A stretch of 64,000 bases of DNA from an uncultured Dyadobacter sp. (GCF_946482605.1 NZ_CAMLSE010000038.1:1-64000), one strand, 5' to 3'. Shown: positions 46,811-55,229, numbered from the stretch's first letter. Program-made: numbers and translations. The notes: generated by a model from the letters alone, not told the origin.

Positions 46811-48790
46811 ATGATCAGACCATTACTGGCGTTTGCCATGGCGATCGCGTTGTCCGCTGGCGCCCAGTCCGCAGGCGCCCAGTCGGCAGGCGCCCAGCCC
46901 GCAGCCGCGCAAGTCGCCCAGCGAAACATTCTCGCCCAAAAGTACAGCCAGAGCGCATTCCGCGCAGCCCTCATTCCGCTCGACCAATGGGCACCCTACC
47001 CCAGAACCGCCGAAGCATGGCGGAGTAAAACCGACCCGGCCGAACTCGCGAAAATTATCAAAGCGGGTGAGGAAGCACTGGAAAAGCCGATTCCGATGGT
47101 TACCGCAAGCCTTCTGCTCGATTTCACCCGCAGCGGCGACCGCGAAAGGCATGCTGCGGCGTCGTTCGGGCGACGAAACCAATTGATGAACCTTGTACTG
47201 GCCGAAGCCGTAGAAGGCAAAGACCGCTTCATGGAAGCCATTCTGAATTCGGTATGGGCCATTTGTGAAGAGACTTACTGGGGTGTACCGGCGCATTTGA
47301 GCGCACAAAAGGCTAAAAACGGCCTGCCCGATGTACAGGACCCCACCGTGGACCTTTTCGGCGCCGAAACCGCAGGCGTACTCGCCCTTACCGATTACTT
47401 TCTGGGAGCGAAACTGGATAAAATGTCTCCGCTGATCCGACCGCGCATTTATTTTGAAACCAATAAAAAGATATTCGAACCGCTGAAAGACGCCAAACGC
47501 TACGGCTGGCTGAGCACAACCAATCCGGTCAATAACTGGAACCCGTGGATCGTGTCCAACCTGCTTATCGCCGATCTTTTGCTCGAAAAAGATGCTCAGA
47601 AACGCAGCGATAATGCGCATCAGTATATGGTGTTCCTCGACCGGTACTTCAACAGCCTCGGAGACGACGGCGGCTGCGACGAAGGCCCCAGCTATTGGTT
47701 TGCCGCCGGTGCCAGCGCCTACGACGCCCTCGCGATCCTCGAAAGTGCTACCAACGGAAAAATCAATATTTACGACAATGACCTGATCCGCAAAATGGCG
47801 GCCTACGTGTACAAAGTGCACATTGCGAACGACTACTTCGTGAACTTCGCCGACGCCGATCCGAAGCTAAAACCGGACGGTTTAATGCTCTACCGCTTCG
47901 GAAAAGCCGTGCAGGACCCGGAACTGACCGCATTAGGCGAATGGGCATACGCCCAGTTCGGGACGATCACCGGCGGAAACGGCTTTCAGCGGCCGAGGAA
48001 AGTATGGAACCTGCTCACAACTTCTGAATTGAAGCCGGATCCATCCAAAACTTACAAACAACTAGCACAATCGTGGCTATCGGACATTGAAGTGCTCACC
48101 GCCCGCTCCAACAACGGCCTGTACCTCGCCACGCACGCCGGCCACAATGCGGAAAGTCACAACCATAATGACGTCGGCGATTTTATCGTGTATGCCGATG
48201 GCGAGCCGGTGATTGTGGATGCGGGCCGGGGTAATTATACGGCACGGACGTTTTCTTCCAAAAGATATGAGCTCTGGTTTACCCAATCCAAATACCATAA
48301 CCTGCCGGTTATCAACGGACTCGGGCAGCCGGCTGGCAAGCAGTTCAATGCGAGAAATGTTAAAAGCAATGTTTCTGAAAAGGAAGTTTCGCTGGCAATG
48401 AACATCGCTCCCGCGTACCCGCAGGAGGCGGGCGTGCAAAACTGGAACCGGCTAGTCAAGCTGAACCGCAGTAAAAACACGGTGGAAATCTCCGATGATT
48501 ATGCCCTGAAACAGAAGCCCGACTCATTGCAGCAAATATTCATGACGGTCTGCCATGTCGATATTAATACGCCCGGCAAAATCATTCTGACAACTTCTGG
48601 TAAAAAAATGGTTTCGCTCTCTTATGACCCCAAGAGCTGGAATGTTGCCACGGAACTTCCCTCTACCGAAGGCATGGAATACAATAGTTTTAAAACCAAA
48701 TGGGACGGCGCGCCGGTTACCCGCATTGTACTCACCAGCAAGACATTGAAGCCAAAAGGCAAACATAGTTTCATCATTTCCAAATCCTGA
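46811..48790 (+). CDS. Heparinase II/III-like polysaccharide lyase
   Basis: A 659-residue exported lyase-type protein. The signal peptide (MIRPLLAFAMAIAL) runs straight into four pentapeptide units SAGAQ-SAGAQ-SAGAQ-PAAAQ that repeat the cleavage site itself. Residues ~50-400 are an alpha/alpha toroid (ANSVW-type helices, NNWNPWIVSNLLIADLLL, GGCDEGPSYWFAAGASAYDAL). The heparinase II/III beta domain starts near residue 443 with THAGHNAESHNHNDVGDFIVY (HNAESHNHNDVGDF), then GEPVIVDAGRGNYT. Such enzymes cleave uronate-containing polysaccharides by beta-elimination. It leads an operon with the isomerase (8-base gap) and PQQ dehydrogenase. Heparin itself need not be the substrate; alginate and other uronans are possible. 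Confidence 0.9.
   Translation: MIRPLLAFAMAIALSAGAQSAGAQSAGAQPAAAQVAQRNILAQKYSQSAFRAALIPLDQWAPYPRTAEAWRSKTDPAELAKIIKAGEEALEKPIPMVTASLLLDFTRSGDRERHAAASFGRRNQLMNLVLAEAVEGKDRFMEAILNSVWAICEETYWGVPAHLSAQKAKNGLPDVQDPTVDLFGAETAGVLALTDYFLGAKLDKMSPLIRPRIYFETNKKIFEPLKDAKRYGWLSTTNPVNNWNPWIVSNLLIADLLLEKDAQKRSDNAHQYMVFLDRYFNSLGDDGGCDEGPSYWFAAGASAYDALAILESATNGKINIYDNDLIRKMAAYVYKVHIANDYFVNFADADPKLKPDGLMLYRFGKAVQDPELTALGEWAYAQFGTITGGNGFQRPRKVWNLLTTSELKPDPSKTYKQLAQSWLSDIEVLTARSNNGLYLATHAGHNAESHNHNDVGDFIVYADGEPVIVDAGRGNYTARTFSSKRYELWFTQSKYHNLPVINGLGQPAGKQFNARNVKSNVSEKEVSLAMNIAPAYPQEAGVQNWNRLVKLNRSKNTVEISDDYALKQKPDSLQQIFMTVCHVDINTPGKIILTTSGKKMVSLSYDPKSWNVATELPSTEGMEYNSFKTKWDGAPVTRIVLTSKTLKPKGKHSFIISKS
46853..46912 (+). 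repeat. Four tandem 15-bp units spanning the signal-peptidase site
   Basis: TCCGCTGGCGCCCAG, TCCGCAGGCGCCCAG, TCGGCAGGCGCCCAG and a diverged CCCGCAGCCGCGCAA. Each encodes SAGAQ or PAAAQ, so each unit supplies an AxA/Q cleavage site. Confidence 0.9.
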
Positions 48791-48798
48791 ACAAGCCC

Positions 48799-49746
48799 AT
48801 GAGCCTATCCCGCAGAGAATTCCTCATTAACAGCGCCCTCGCCGGCAGTATTATCCCGTCGCTGGCGCAAGAATCGTTTGGAAGCCCGGCTACCAGAGCG
48901 GCGGACGATCTGAAAATCAATATATTCTCAAAGCATCTTCAGTTTCTCAACTACCAGGACATGGCGGAAGCGGCCAGGGAGCTTGGATTCGACGGTATCG
49001 ACCTGACGGTACGCCCAAAAGGTCATGTACTTCCGGAAAAAGTGGAAACGGACCTGCCGCTGGCTGTGGAAGCAATGAAGAAAGTAGGGTTCAATCCGCT
49101 GATGTTCTGTACCGCGGTGGAAGATGCCTCCAATCCAGCCGACAGAAAGGTGCTGGAAACCGCAGCAAAACTGGGATTCAAATATTACCGGATGAACTGG
49201 TATCGCTACAACGAGCAGCGTGCCATTCCGGAACAGCTCAGTGAGTTTGGCGGCAAAATGGCGGGACTCGGCCAGCTGAACGAAAAGTTGGGCATTCATG
49301 GTTGCTACCAGAACCATTCGGGCAGAATGGTCGGCGCATCGATGTTCGAAATATGGCAGATATTGCAAAAAGCCAATCCTAAAACAATGGGTGCTCAATA
49401 CGATATCCGCCACGCCACCGTGGAAGGAGGGCTCTCGTGGCAGACCGGCTTCAACCTCATCAAGCCCCACATCAAGACGATTGTGATCAAGGATTTCCTG
49501 TGGGCGCAGAACAACGGAAAATGGGGAGTCAAAAGCGTACCGCTGGGAGAAGGAATGGTTGATCTCAAAACCTATTTAAAGCTAATAAAGGATTCTAAAA
49601 TAGATGTCCCCATTTGTCTGCACCTCGAATACCCGCTTGGTGGAGCAGATCAGGGTGCATTCCAGATTACGGTCGACAAAAAGGTTGTTTTTGATGCCAT
49701 GAAACGGGATCTGCAAAAATTGAAACAGCTCTGGGCCGAAGCCTGA
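48799..49746 (+). CDS. Tat-exported sugar phosphate isomerase/epimerase family protein
   Basis: A 315-residue TIM-barrel protein of the xylose isomerase-like / AP endonuclease 2 superfamily. It carries a twin-arginine signal (SRREFLINSALAGSIIPSLA), unusual for a family that is mainly cytosolic but common for Bacteroidota members in sugar loci. Barrel motifs include LGFDGIDLTVRP, YYRMNWYRY, HGCYQNHSGRM (metal-ligand region), QYDIRHATVEG, IVIKDFLW and ICLHLEYPLGG (Glu metal ligand). It probably isomerises or epimerises an oxidised free sugar in the periplasm. The start is 8 bases after the lyase stop and the PQQ dehydrogenase starts 20 bases after its stop. Confidence 0.85.
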   Translation: MSLSRREFLINSALAGSIIPSLAQESFGSPATRAADDLKINIFSKHLQFLNYQDMAEAARELGFDGIDLTVRPKGHVLPEKVETDLPLAVEAMKKVGFNPLMFCTAVEDASNPADRKVLETAAKLGFKYYRMNWYRYNEQRAIPEQLSEFGGKMAGLGQLNEKLGIHGCYQNHSGRMVGASMFEIWQILQKANPKTMGAQYDIRHATVEGGLSWQTGFNLIKPHIKTIVIKDFLWAQNNGKWGVKSVPLGEGMVDLKTYLKLIKDSKIDVPICLHLEYPLGGADQGAFQITVDKKVVFDAMKRDLQKLKQLWAEA

Positions 49747-49766
49747 ACCATTTTCTAACCCATTCC

Positions 49767-51863
49767 ATGAAACCTGCACCGATTCTTCTCTCCGCCACGA
49801 TTGCCATGCTGAGCAGCTTCATGATCAGCACCCATTCAGGAAATGACGACTGGCCGGAATACAATGGCGACGGTGCCAGAAGCCATTATTCGCCGCTGCA
49901 ACAGATCACTCCTGTCAATGTAGGCCAACTCAAAGTAGCGTGGACCTACGCTTCCGGCGGCGCAGATACCTTGCGGAACCGAACACAGATGCAATGCAAC
50001 CCGATCGTGATCGACGGCATTCTTTACGGCGTGTCGGCAGGCACGCAGGCATTTGCATTGAATGCCGCCACCGGGCAGCAAATCTGGAAAACCGATATCC
50101 CTGGGAATGGCGGCACGACGAGCCGTGGCGTCACCTATTGGTCGGACAGCAATCAAAAACGCATCTTTTTCGGTGCCGGGAAATGGATTTATGCACTGAA
50201 TGCAACCGACGGATCATTGATCACCACATTTGGCGAAAATGGCCGCATTAATCTTAAAACCGGTCTCGAACGCCCCGGCGCGGATGATTACATTACGCCC
50301 AATACGCCCAATACGATTTACAAGAATCTGCTGATAACCGGTGCGCGCGTCAATGAAAACGAAACCGCGCTGCTTGGGGACGTGCGCGCATACGATGTGC
50401 GTACTGGCAAGCTGACCTGGACGTTCAGGACAATACCGGCGAAAGGCGAGTATGGTGCCGAAACCTGGCCCGCAAATGCCCGCCAGAATTTCGGCGGAGC
50501 AAATGCGTGGGCCGGTATGGCTATCGACCGGGGCCGCGGGATCGTTTACATTCCGACGGGCTCGGCAGCGTACGATTTTTACGGCGGCAACCGGCCCGGC
50601 AATAACCTGTTTGCCAACTGCCTTATCGCCCTCGACGCCACAACAGGCAAACGTCTGTGGCATTACCAACTCGTGCATCACGACATCTGGGACCGCGACC
50701 CGCCCTGCCCTCCAAACCTGGTGACTGTCACGCACAAGGGTAAGCGTGTAGATGCCGTCGTGCAGGTCACGAAGCAAGGTTACGTATTCGTCCTCGACCG
50801 GGTTACCGGCAAACCGCTGTTTCCGATCAGGGAAACCCCTTTTAATTTCCCGGCCATCGAAGGTGAGCAACCCAGTGCCAAACAGCCGATCCCAAGCCTG
50901 CCAGCACCTTTTACCCGGCAATCATTTACTGCCAACGACTTCAATAGCTTTGTTGCCGACCGCGACTCGCTCGTGGAGGTGCTTTCAAAAGCCAAAACCG
51001 GCAGCGCTTACATTCCTATCACATCCAGCATGACCGTCTTCTACCCCGGCACCGACGGCGGTGCACAGTGGGGCGGTGCGGCGACCGATCCAAGTGGCGT
51101 CATGTACGTACCAGCCAAGGAAATACCTGTTTATACTTCACTTATTAAAAAGGAAATACCCGGTAATGCGGCCAGCGTAACCGGTGCTCAGTTATATCAA
51201 ATCAATTGCGCTGCCTGCCACGGAGCCGACAAAATGGGTAACCACGACGGCTCCTATCCCTCGCTCGCAAGCCTTGAAAAGCGCCTGAAACCCGCACAAA
51301 TTGAAGCCATATTGCAAAATGGGCGAGGTATGATGCCCTCATTCACGCACATTTCGGACGCGGAACGAAAGTCGATCATCGCCTATCTGATTAATCAGGA
51401 AAGTAAGGAAAGCATTAAAATCGATTCCAAAACGCAGGTTCCCTACCAGCATACCGGGTATAACCGCTGGTATGATCGGAATGGCTATCCGGTAAGCCAG
51501 CCGCCCTGGGGCACATTAACGGCCATCGACCTGAATTCGGGGCAAAGAAAATGGCAGGTACCACTCGGCGAATACAAGGAGTTAACTACCAAAGGCATTC
51601 CCCCAACCGGTACCGATAATTATGGCGGACCATTAGTTACCGCGAGCGGTTTAATCTTCATCGCCGCAAGCCGCGATGAGCAATTCCGGGCATTCGACAA
51701 GGTGACTGGCAAAATCTTATGGCAGGCAGCATTACCGGCTGCTGGTTATGCCTCCGCAAGTACCTATTCAGTGAATGGCAGGCAATATGTCGTCATAGCC
51801 TGTGGTGGCGGGAAGCTGAATACGAAGTCGGGAGATAAGTATGTGGCGTTTGCGCTGCCTTGA
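49767..51863 (+). CDS. PQQ-dependent dehydrogenase with cytochrome c domain
   Basis: A 698-residue periplasmic quinoprotein. A short signal precedes DDWPEYNGDGARSHYSPLQQI, the usual opening of PQQ eight-bladed propellers. Blades show the W-motif repeats (LNAATGQQIWKTDIPG, YDVRTGKLTWTFR, LDATTGKRLWHYQ, FDKVTGKILWQAA). A cytochrome c domain is inserted before the last blades: C481-A-A-C484-H485 with the axial Met in GRGMMPSF. This is the membrane glucose dehydrogenase-like, soluble type, oxidising sugars or alcohols and passing electrons through heme c. It closes the lyase-isomerase operon, so uronate or hexose oxidation is the likely job. No PQQ synthesis genes are in the window, so the cofactor may be imported. 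Confidence 0.9.
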   Translation: MKPAPILLSATIAMLSSFMISTHSGNDDWPEYNGDGARSHYSPLQQITPVNVGQLKVAWTYASGGADTLRNRTQMQCNPIVIDGILYGVSAGTQAFALNAATGQQIWKTDIPGNGGTTSRGVTYWSDSNQKRIFFGAGKWIYALNATDGSLITTFGENGRINLKTGLERPGADDYITPNTPNTIYKNLLITGARVNENETALLGDVRAYDVRTGKLTWTFRTIPAKGEYGAETWPANARQNFGGANAWAGMAIDRGRGIVYIPTGSAAYDFYGGNRPGNNLFANCLIALDATTGKRLWHYQLVHHDIWDRDPPCPPNLVTVTHKGKRVDAVVQVTKQGYVFVLDRVTGKPLFPIRETPFNFPAIEGEQPSAKQPIPSLPAPFTRQSFTANDFNSFVADRDSLVEVLSKAKTGSAYIPITSSMTVFYPGTDGGAQWGGAATDPSGVMYVPAKEIPVYTSLIKKEIPGNAASVTGAQLYQINCAACHGADKMGNHDGSYPSLASLEKRLKPAQIEAILQNGRGMMPSFTHISDAERKSIIAYLINQESKESIKIDSKTQVPYQHTGYNRWYDRNGYPVSQPPWGTLTAIDLNSGQRKWQVPLGEYKELTTKGIPPTGTDNYGGPLVTASGLIFIAASRDEQFRAFDKVTGKILWQAALPAAGYASASTYSVNGRQYVVIACGGGKLNTKSGDKYVAFALP

Positions 51864-51924
51864 AAGGTTTCGATTCAATGGCGTATGCATTCAGATCTAA
51901 CCCAGAGGTTGTAGCGGGAACATA

Positions 51925-52095
51925 ATGCCGTCAGGCATGCAACATTGGTAGCAAAAAAATGGCAATAAGCCATTGCAAAATGCCCTTGGGCATGTAACAA
52001 CAATGCATGACTCGTCGGGGTGGTTGTTGCATCCCTGACGGGATTCGAGCTTAAATTCATGCAACATTTCTACCAATATTACATCGCTACGCGAT
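51925..52095. repeat. Mirrored REP-like element of four small hairpins
   Basis: Four mini-hairpins occur in order: ATGCC-GTCA-GGCAT (51925-51938), ATGCCC-TT-GGGCAT (51980-51993), ATCCC-TGAC-GGGAT (52031-52044) and ATCGC-TAC-GCGAT (52083-52095). The first is followed by GCAACATTGGTAG and the last is preceded by its complement-like CTACCAATATTAC. The second is followed by GTAACAAC and the third preceded by GTTGTTGC. The whole is thus an outer and an inner inverted pair. This matches the family of repeats common in Bacteroidota genomes that resemble REP/BIME elements mobilised by TnpA_REP transposases. No transposase is nearby, and the short frames across it are not genes. Confidence 0.75.
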
Positions 52096-52276
52096 TTTCT
52101 TGTGAAGTAGTTGGCGTTATGTTGGAAATCAGCTCCTCATTTTCTAAGCTGATGATTTTACCAATAATCTCCATTTTCTTTTCCTCTGTTGTCATGGCAA
52201 AAGGCATTGATACTAGTCAAATATAATGTTAATGACTCGAATCTCCTATCAATCCTAAACATCCTACACGGGTTCC

Positions 52277-52307
52277 TTGCGCATTTTTCGTGGAAGGTTA
52301 CCTTTGT
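52277..52307 (+). promoter_or_regulatory. Promoter of the cytosolic Gfo/Idh/MocA gene
   Basis: CTTG (52277-52280), 19 bases, TACCTTTG (52300-52307): the TTTG-like -33 and an exact TAnnTTTG -7 box at the best Bacteroidota spacing. The ATG is 21 bases downstream. Confidence 0.65.
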
Positions 52308-52328
52308 GTCAAAGTAAAATCTAAAACT

Positions 52329-53363
52329 ATGCCTTCAAAAATTCTCAATGTTGGTTTAATCGGTTTCGGTTTGTCGGGTCGGTATTTTCATTCGCCGTTC
52401 CTGAGTACTAACCCGAATTTCAAGATCAAAACGGTGGTCGAAAGGTCCAAAAACGAGGCGCAGGAGTTTGACCCGACGATCGGCAACGCGCGGTCGGTGG
52501 AAGAATTACTCAGCGACGAGGAGATCGACCTGGTTTTTATATGCACGCCCAACGATACGCATTTCGAGTACGCGATGGACGCTCTTGAAAACGGCAAACA
52601 CGTCGTGATCGAGAAACCTTTCTCGGCTACCGCCGACGAAGCCCGTCAATTGGTGAAACTGGCGAAAGATAAAGGCTTGGTACTGACAGCCTATCAAAAC
52701 CGCCGCTGGGACTCAGACTTCCTGACCATTCAGAAATTGCTTGGAGAAGGGAAGTTGGGTGATATTATCGAGTACGAATGCCGGTATGACCGCTATCGTG
52801 AGGCCGTGGCCGGTTCATGGAAAGAACGTGCGGTTCCCGTAGGCGGTAATGTTTATAACCTCGGCCCGCATCTGATCGACCAGGCCCTGGTATTGTTCGG
52901 CGAACCCGAAACCGTTACCGCAGATATCCGCATCGTAAGGCCCAACAGCGAGATCGACGATTATTTCGACATCCGCCTGGGTTATGCCGACAAAATGGTG
53001 ATCGTCAAATCCAGCCTGATGGTTTACGAAAACCACCTGCGCTATGTGCTGCACGGCACGAAGGGCTCATTCATCAAAGGCGGCCTAGATCCGCAGGAGG
53101 AAACGCTGCGCAAAAACGTCCTGCCTACCGAAAAGCCCTGGGGTGTTGAACCGGAAGATCGTTGGGGAAAACTTTACAGCGAAGCGTTCACAGGCATTGT
53201 CAAAAGTGAGGCGGGCGACTATATGCCGTTCTATCAAAACGTCTACGACGCGATCGTAGACGGTGCCGAGCTGGCCGTTAAACCGGAAGAAGTATTGCGC
53301 ACTTGTCGTGTGATCGACCTGGCGTTCAAGAGCAGTGAGGAGAAAAAGGTGCTTGCTTACTAG
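52329..53363 (+). CDS. Gfo/Idh/MocA family oxidoreductase (cytosolic)
   Basis: A 344-residue NAD(P)-dependent oxidoreductase. The ATG at 52329 is chosen over an in-frame ATG at 52290 because the latter lies inside the promoter, and MPSKILNVGLIGFGLSGRYFHSPF is the normal start. The Rossmann loop is GLIGFGLSGR; the family block is DLVFICTPNDTHFEYAMDAL and VIEKPFSATADEA, with the catalytic Lys in EKP. The C-terminal domain has GGNVYNLGPHLIDQAL (catalytic Asp/His area). There is no signal peptide, unlike the 45410-46696 enzyme. It resembles the scyllo-inositol/YdgJ-type dehydrogenases; the exact substrate is not known. It is monocistronic, ending at a strong terminator. Confidence 0.9.
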   Translation: MPSKILNVGLIGFGLSGRYFHSPFLSTNPNFKIKTVVERSKNEAQEFDPTIGNARSVEELLSDEEIDLVFICTPNDTHFEYAMDALENGKHVVIEKPFSATADEARQLVKLAKDKGLVLTAYQNRRWDSDFLTIQKLLGEGKLGDIIEYECRYDRYREAVAGSWKERAVPVGGNVYNLGPHLIDQALVLFGEPETVTADIRIVRPNSEIDDYFDIRLGYADKMVIVKSSLMVYENHLRYVLHGTKGSFIKGGLDPQEETLRKNVLPTEKPWGVEPEDRWGKLYSEAFTGIVKSEAGDYMPFYQNVYDAIVDGAELAVKPEEVLRTCRVIDLAFKSSEEKKVLAY

Positions 53364-53387
53364 TCCTCGCGCCCATTCAAAAATAAA

Positions 53388-53416
53388 AGCAGCCCGGAAC
53401 CCCGGGCTGCTTTTTT
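53388..53416. terminator. Terminator between convergent genes
   Basis: AGCAGCCCGG (53388-53397) pairs perfectly with CCGGGCTGCT (53402-53411) around AACC and is followed by TTTTT on the plus strand. The A-rich left flank lets it also serve the minus-strand gene that ends at 53438. Confidence 0.9.
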
Positions 53417-53437
53417 CATATCAAATCAATCAGGTCG

Positions 53438-53803
53438 TTATTTAATAACTGCTGTTACCTGACGTTTTGTTTCCGTTGAGATTACAAATGGTTTTGTAGA
53501 AATTTCGCTGCCGTTGTTGATCACGAAGCTGTAATTTCCGTCAGCCAGGTTCGACAGGTCGAAAATTTTCGAGTAGTTTTCTGACTTGGGGATAGATGTG
53601 CTGTAAACGATCGTTCCTGTGTAATCTTTGATCACCAAAGAAGACCTTTCTTTCACAGTTTCCAAAGAAAGTTTAAATTTCAATTCGCCGGTAGAAACAA
53701 GCTCAATAGATGCATTGTTTTCTTTTACCTTGTCAGCAGCGATTGTAAGATTTGCAGCAGATACTCCCACCAAAACTGCGATTGTCAAAATTGCCTTTTT
53801 CAT
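53438..53803 (-). CDS. Small secreted protein, unknown function
   Basis: A 121-residue exported protein from the ATG at 53803; a longer frame starting at 53878 adds 25 residues without signal character. The signal peptide is MKKAILTIAVLVGVSAAN with cleavage near LTIAA/D. The mature part is a single beta-sandwich-like domain: ASIELVSTGELKFKLSLE, SLVIKDYTGTIVYSTSIPKS, IFDLSNLADGNYSFVIN and KPFVIS. The 'LADGNYSFVI' pattern recalls the C-terminal Por-type sorting domains of Bacteroidota, but here it is the whole protein. It belongs to a class of small secreted proteins often found in single copies in Dyadobacter-like genomes; function unknown. Confidence 0.75.
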   Translation of the reverse strand: MKKAILTIAVLVGVSAANLTIAADKVKENNASIELVSTGELKFKLSLETVKERSSLVIKDYTGTIVYSTSIPKSENYSKIFDLSNLADGNYSFVINNGSEISTKPFVISTETKRQVTAVIK

Positions 53804-53927
53804 TTTATTTGAATGTTTAATGTCTAAATCAATGTTACCAATTGTACTTTTCAGGCATTTACTCATTCTAACCTTCAAGTTTTCTCAAACCAGCTTCTCG
53901 GTTACGATTATCGCTGTTTTGATGATT

Positions 53928-53959
53928 CAAAGTTACCTAACATTGTCATTAAAAGTCAA
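53928..53959 (-). promoter_or_regulatory. Promoter of the small secreted protein gene
   Basis: The minus strand has TTGAC (53959-53955) and then the exact -7 box TAACTTTG (53935-53928), 19 bases apart. A long leader of about 120 bases would precede the ATG at 53803. Confidence 0.45.
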
Positions 53960-54278
53960 TAAGGCCATTTATGAACTGCGAAAGTTCTTTTTCTTGTGAT
54001 GTAATAATATTGGAATAATTATATGTTTATTAAAAAAGTACAGCAACTCGTTTGAAATTTGCCAGTTGGATTAGAATAGTACAATTCGACTCAATTGCAC
54101 TATTCTAATAAATTTAACTAAGATTACCGGTCTCCTTTTTTTCCGTTGGCGACACGAGGAAGCAATAAGGGCACTGACTTCGTGTTGGTTCATGTTCTCA
54201 CAGCAAAAAAAACCGTTGAGCACTTAAAGTATTTTCCGATTCCGCACGTCTGCCATTCCATAACCGCTTCTATTTCCA
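53960..54278. other. Non-coding gap between small secreted protein and ECF sigma gene
   Basis: About 320 AT-rich bases between divergent genes. It must carry the sigma-factor promoter, which cannot be recognised as a housekeeping -7 box; an autoregulated ECF-type promoter is possible. No hairpin or small gene is convincing. Confidence 0.45.
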
Positions 54279-54827
54279 TTGTCTCAAAAAAAGCCAAATA
54301 TCATTCAGACAGTCGCTTCCTATGGTAAGCAGTTGCTGGGCTTTATCCGACAACGGGTTAATACCGACGAAGACGCGGAGGATATTTTGCAGGACGTCTG
54401 GTATCAGCTCAGTGCCGTGCCGGAGATCGAGGCGATCGAACAAATGAGCAGCTGGCTTTACCGGGTGGCCCGCAACCGCATTATAGACAAGTATCGCAAG
54501 CAGAAGCCGGATTCACTCGAAGACTATGGTTATGAAGACGAAGACGGGGAGATCCATTTCAAAGATATCCTGCTTGCCGACGACCGCACACCCGAAACGG
54601 CTTACCTGAAAGAGCTATTCTGGGAACAACTTACGCTTGCACTGGAAGAACTGCCCGAGAACCAGAGGCAGGTTTTTATCTGGAACGAACTCGAAGACCA
54701 GACATTCCAGGAAATCGCAGACAGGACCGGGGAAAATATCAAAACTTTAATATCCCGCAAGCGCTATGCCGTCCGCCACCTGCGCGAACGGCTCGAAAGC
54801 GTGTATCAGGAGTTTGTAAATTACTAA
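54279..54827 (+). CDS. ECF-type RNA polymerase sigma factor
   Basis: A 182-residue sigma-70 family factor of the extracytoplasmic function group. Region 2: FIRQRVNTDEDAEDILQDVW and MSSWLYRVARNRIIDKYRKQ. Region 4: LALEELPENQRQVFIWNEL, TFQEIADRTGENIKTLISRK (helix-turn-helix). The frame has no ATG before region 2: an in-frame TAA lies at 54261-54263, and the only usable start is TTG at 54279, giving MSQKKPNIIQTV. The gene is followed 12 bases later by a small two-helix membrane protein, then a terminator. No typical FecR-type anti-sigma factor is present, so the neighbour may be the regulator. Confidence 0.88.
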   Translation: MSQKKPNIIQTVASYGKQLLGFIRQRVNTDEDAEDILQDVWYQLSAVPEIEAIEQMSSWLYRVARNRIIDKYRKQKPDSLEDYGYEDEDGEIHFKDILLADDRTPETAYLKELFWEQLTLALEELPENQRQVFIWNELEDQTFQEIADRTGENIKTLISRKRYAVRHLRERLESVYQEFVNY

Positions 54828-54839
54828 ATTTGCCCAATC

Positions 54840-55220
54840 ATGATGAACCCGCGAAACAGACCTCACAGATATAAGATAGCGCTGCCTGTCTTTGTGATGA
54901 TTGCCGCCCTTTTGCTCGGCGCAGTTGTGCAATGGCTTTGGAATGCGATCCTGCCTGGCGTGGCGAACGTCAACCCGATCAGTTACTGGCAGGCAGTAGG
55001 TTTGTTTGTCTTATGCAAGATCCTGTTCGGCAGCTTCCGGGGGCCGGGACGTCCGGACTCCCGCGAGAAATGGCGTCGGTTCAGAGGCAAATTTGGTCAT
55101 GAAGATTTTGACCGGATTGCCGCCTGGAAAAGCAAATGGATGAAAATGACCGACGAGGAACGCACGCGCTTCCGCCAGGAAATGTGGAACAGGCGTCGAA
55201 AACCTCCTGAAAATATGTAG
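54840..55220 (+). CDS. Small membrane protein downstream of the ECF sigma factor
   Basis: A 126-residue protein, not recognised. It has two hydrophobic helices (residues ~13-33, IALPVFVMIAALLLGAVV; and ~48-65, YWQAVGLFVLCKILFGSF) with a short outer loop. A strongly basic, amphipathic tail (REKWRRFRGKFGHEDFDRIA and KWMKMTDEERTRFRQEMWNR) lies presumably in the cytosol. The tail's 'MTDEERTRFRQEM' resembles heavy-metal sensor or Spy-like helices. Its position, 12 bases after the sigma gene with shared terminator, suggests a regulatory partner such as an anti-sigma-like protein, but no family domain supports that yet. Confidence 0.7.
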   Translation: MMNPRNRPHRYKIALPVFVMIAALLLGAVVQWLWNAILPGVANVNPISYWQAVGLFVLCKILFGSFRGPGRPDSREKWRRFRGKFGHEDFDRIAAWKSKWMKMTDEERTRFRQEMWNRRRKPPENM

Positions 55221-55229
55221 CATACTTCA

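Noticed and set aside
46823..47821. A 332-codon open frame on the minus strand
   Set aside because: It lies wholly opposite the heparinase-like gene, whose domain motifs are clear; the antisense product has no recognisable features.
52020..52226. A 68-codon plus-strand frame after the PQQ dehydrogenase
   Set aside because: It starts inside the REP-like element and encodes an unremarkable mixed sequence with no ribosome site; the DNA is better explained as repeat and promoter region.
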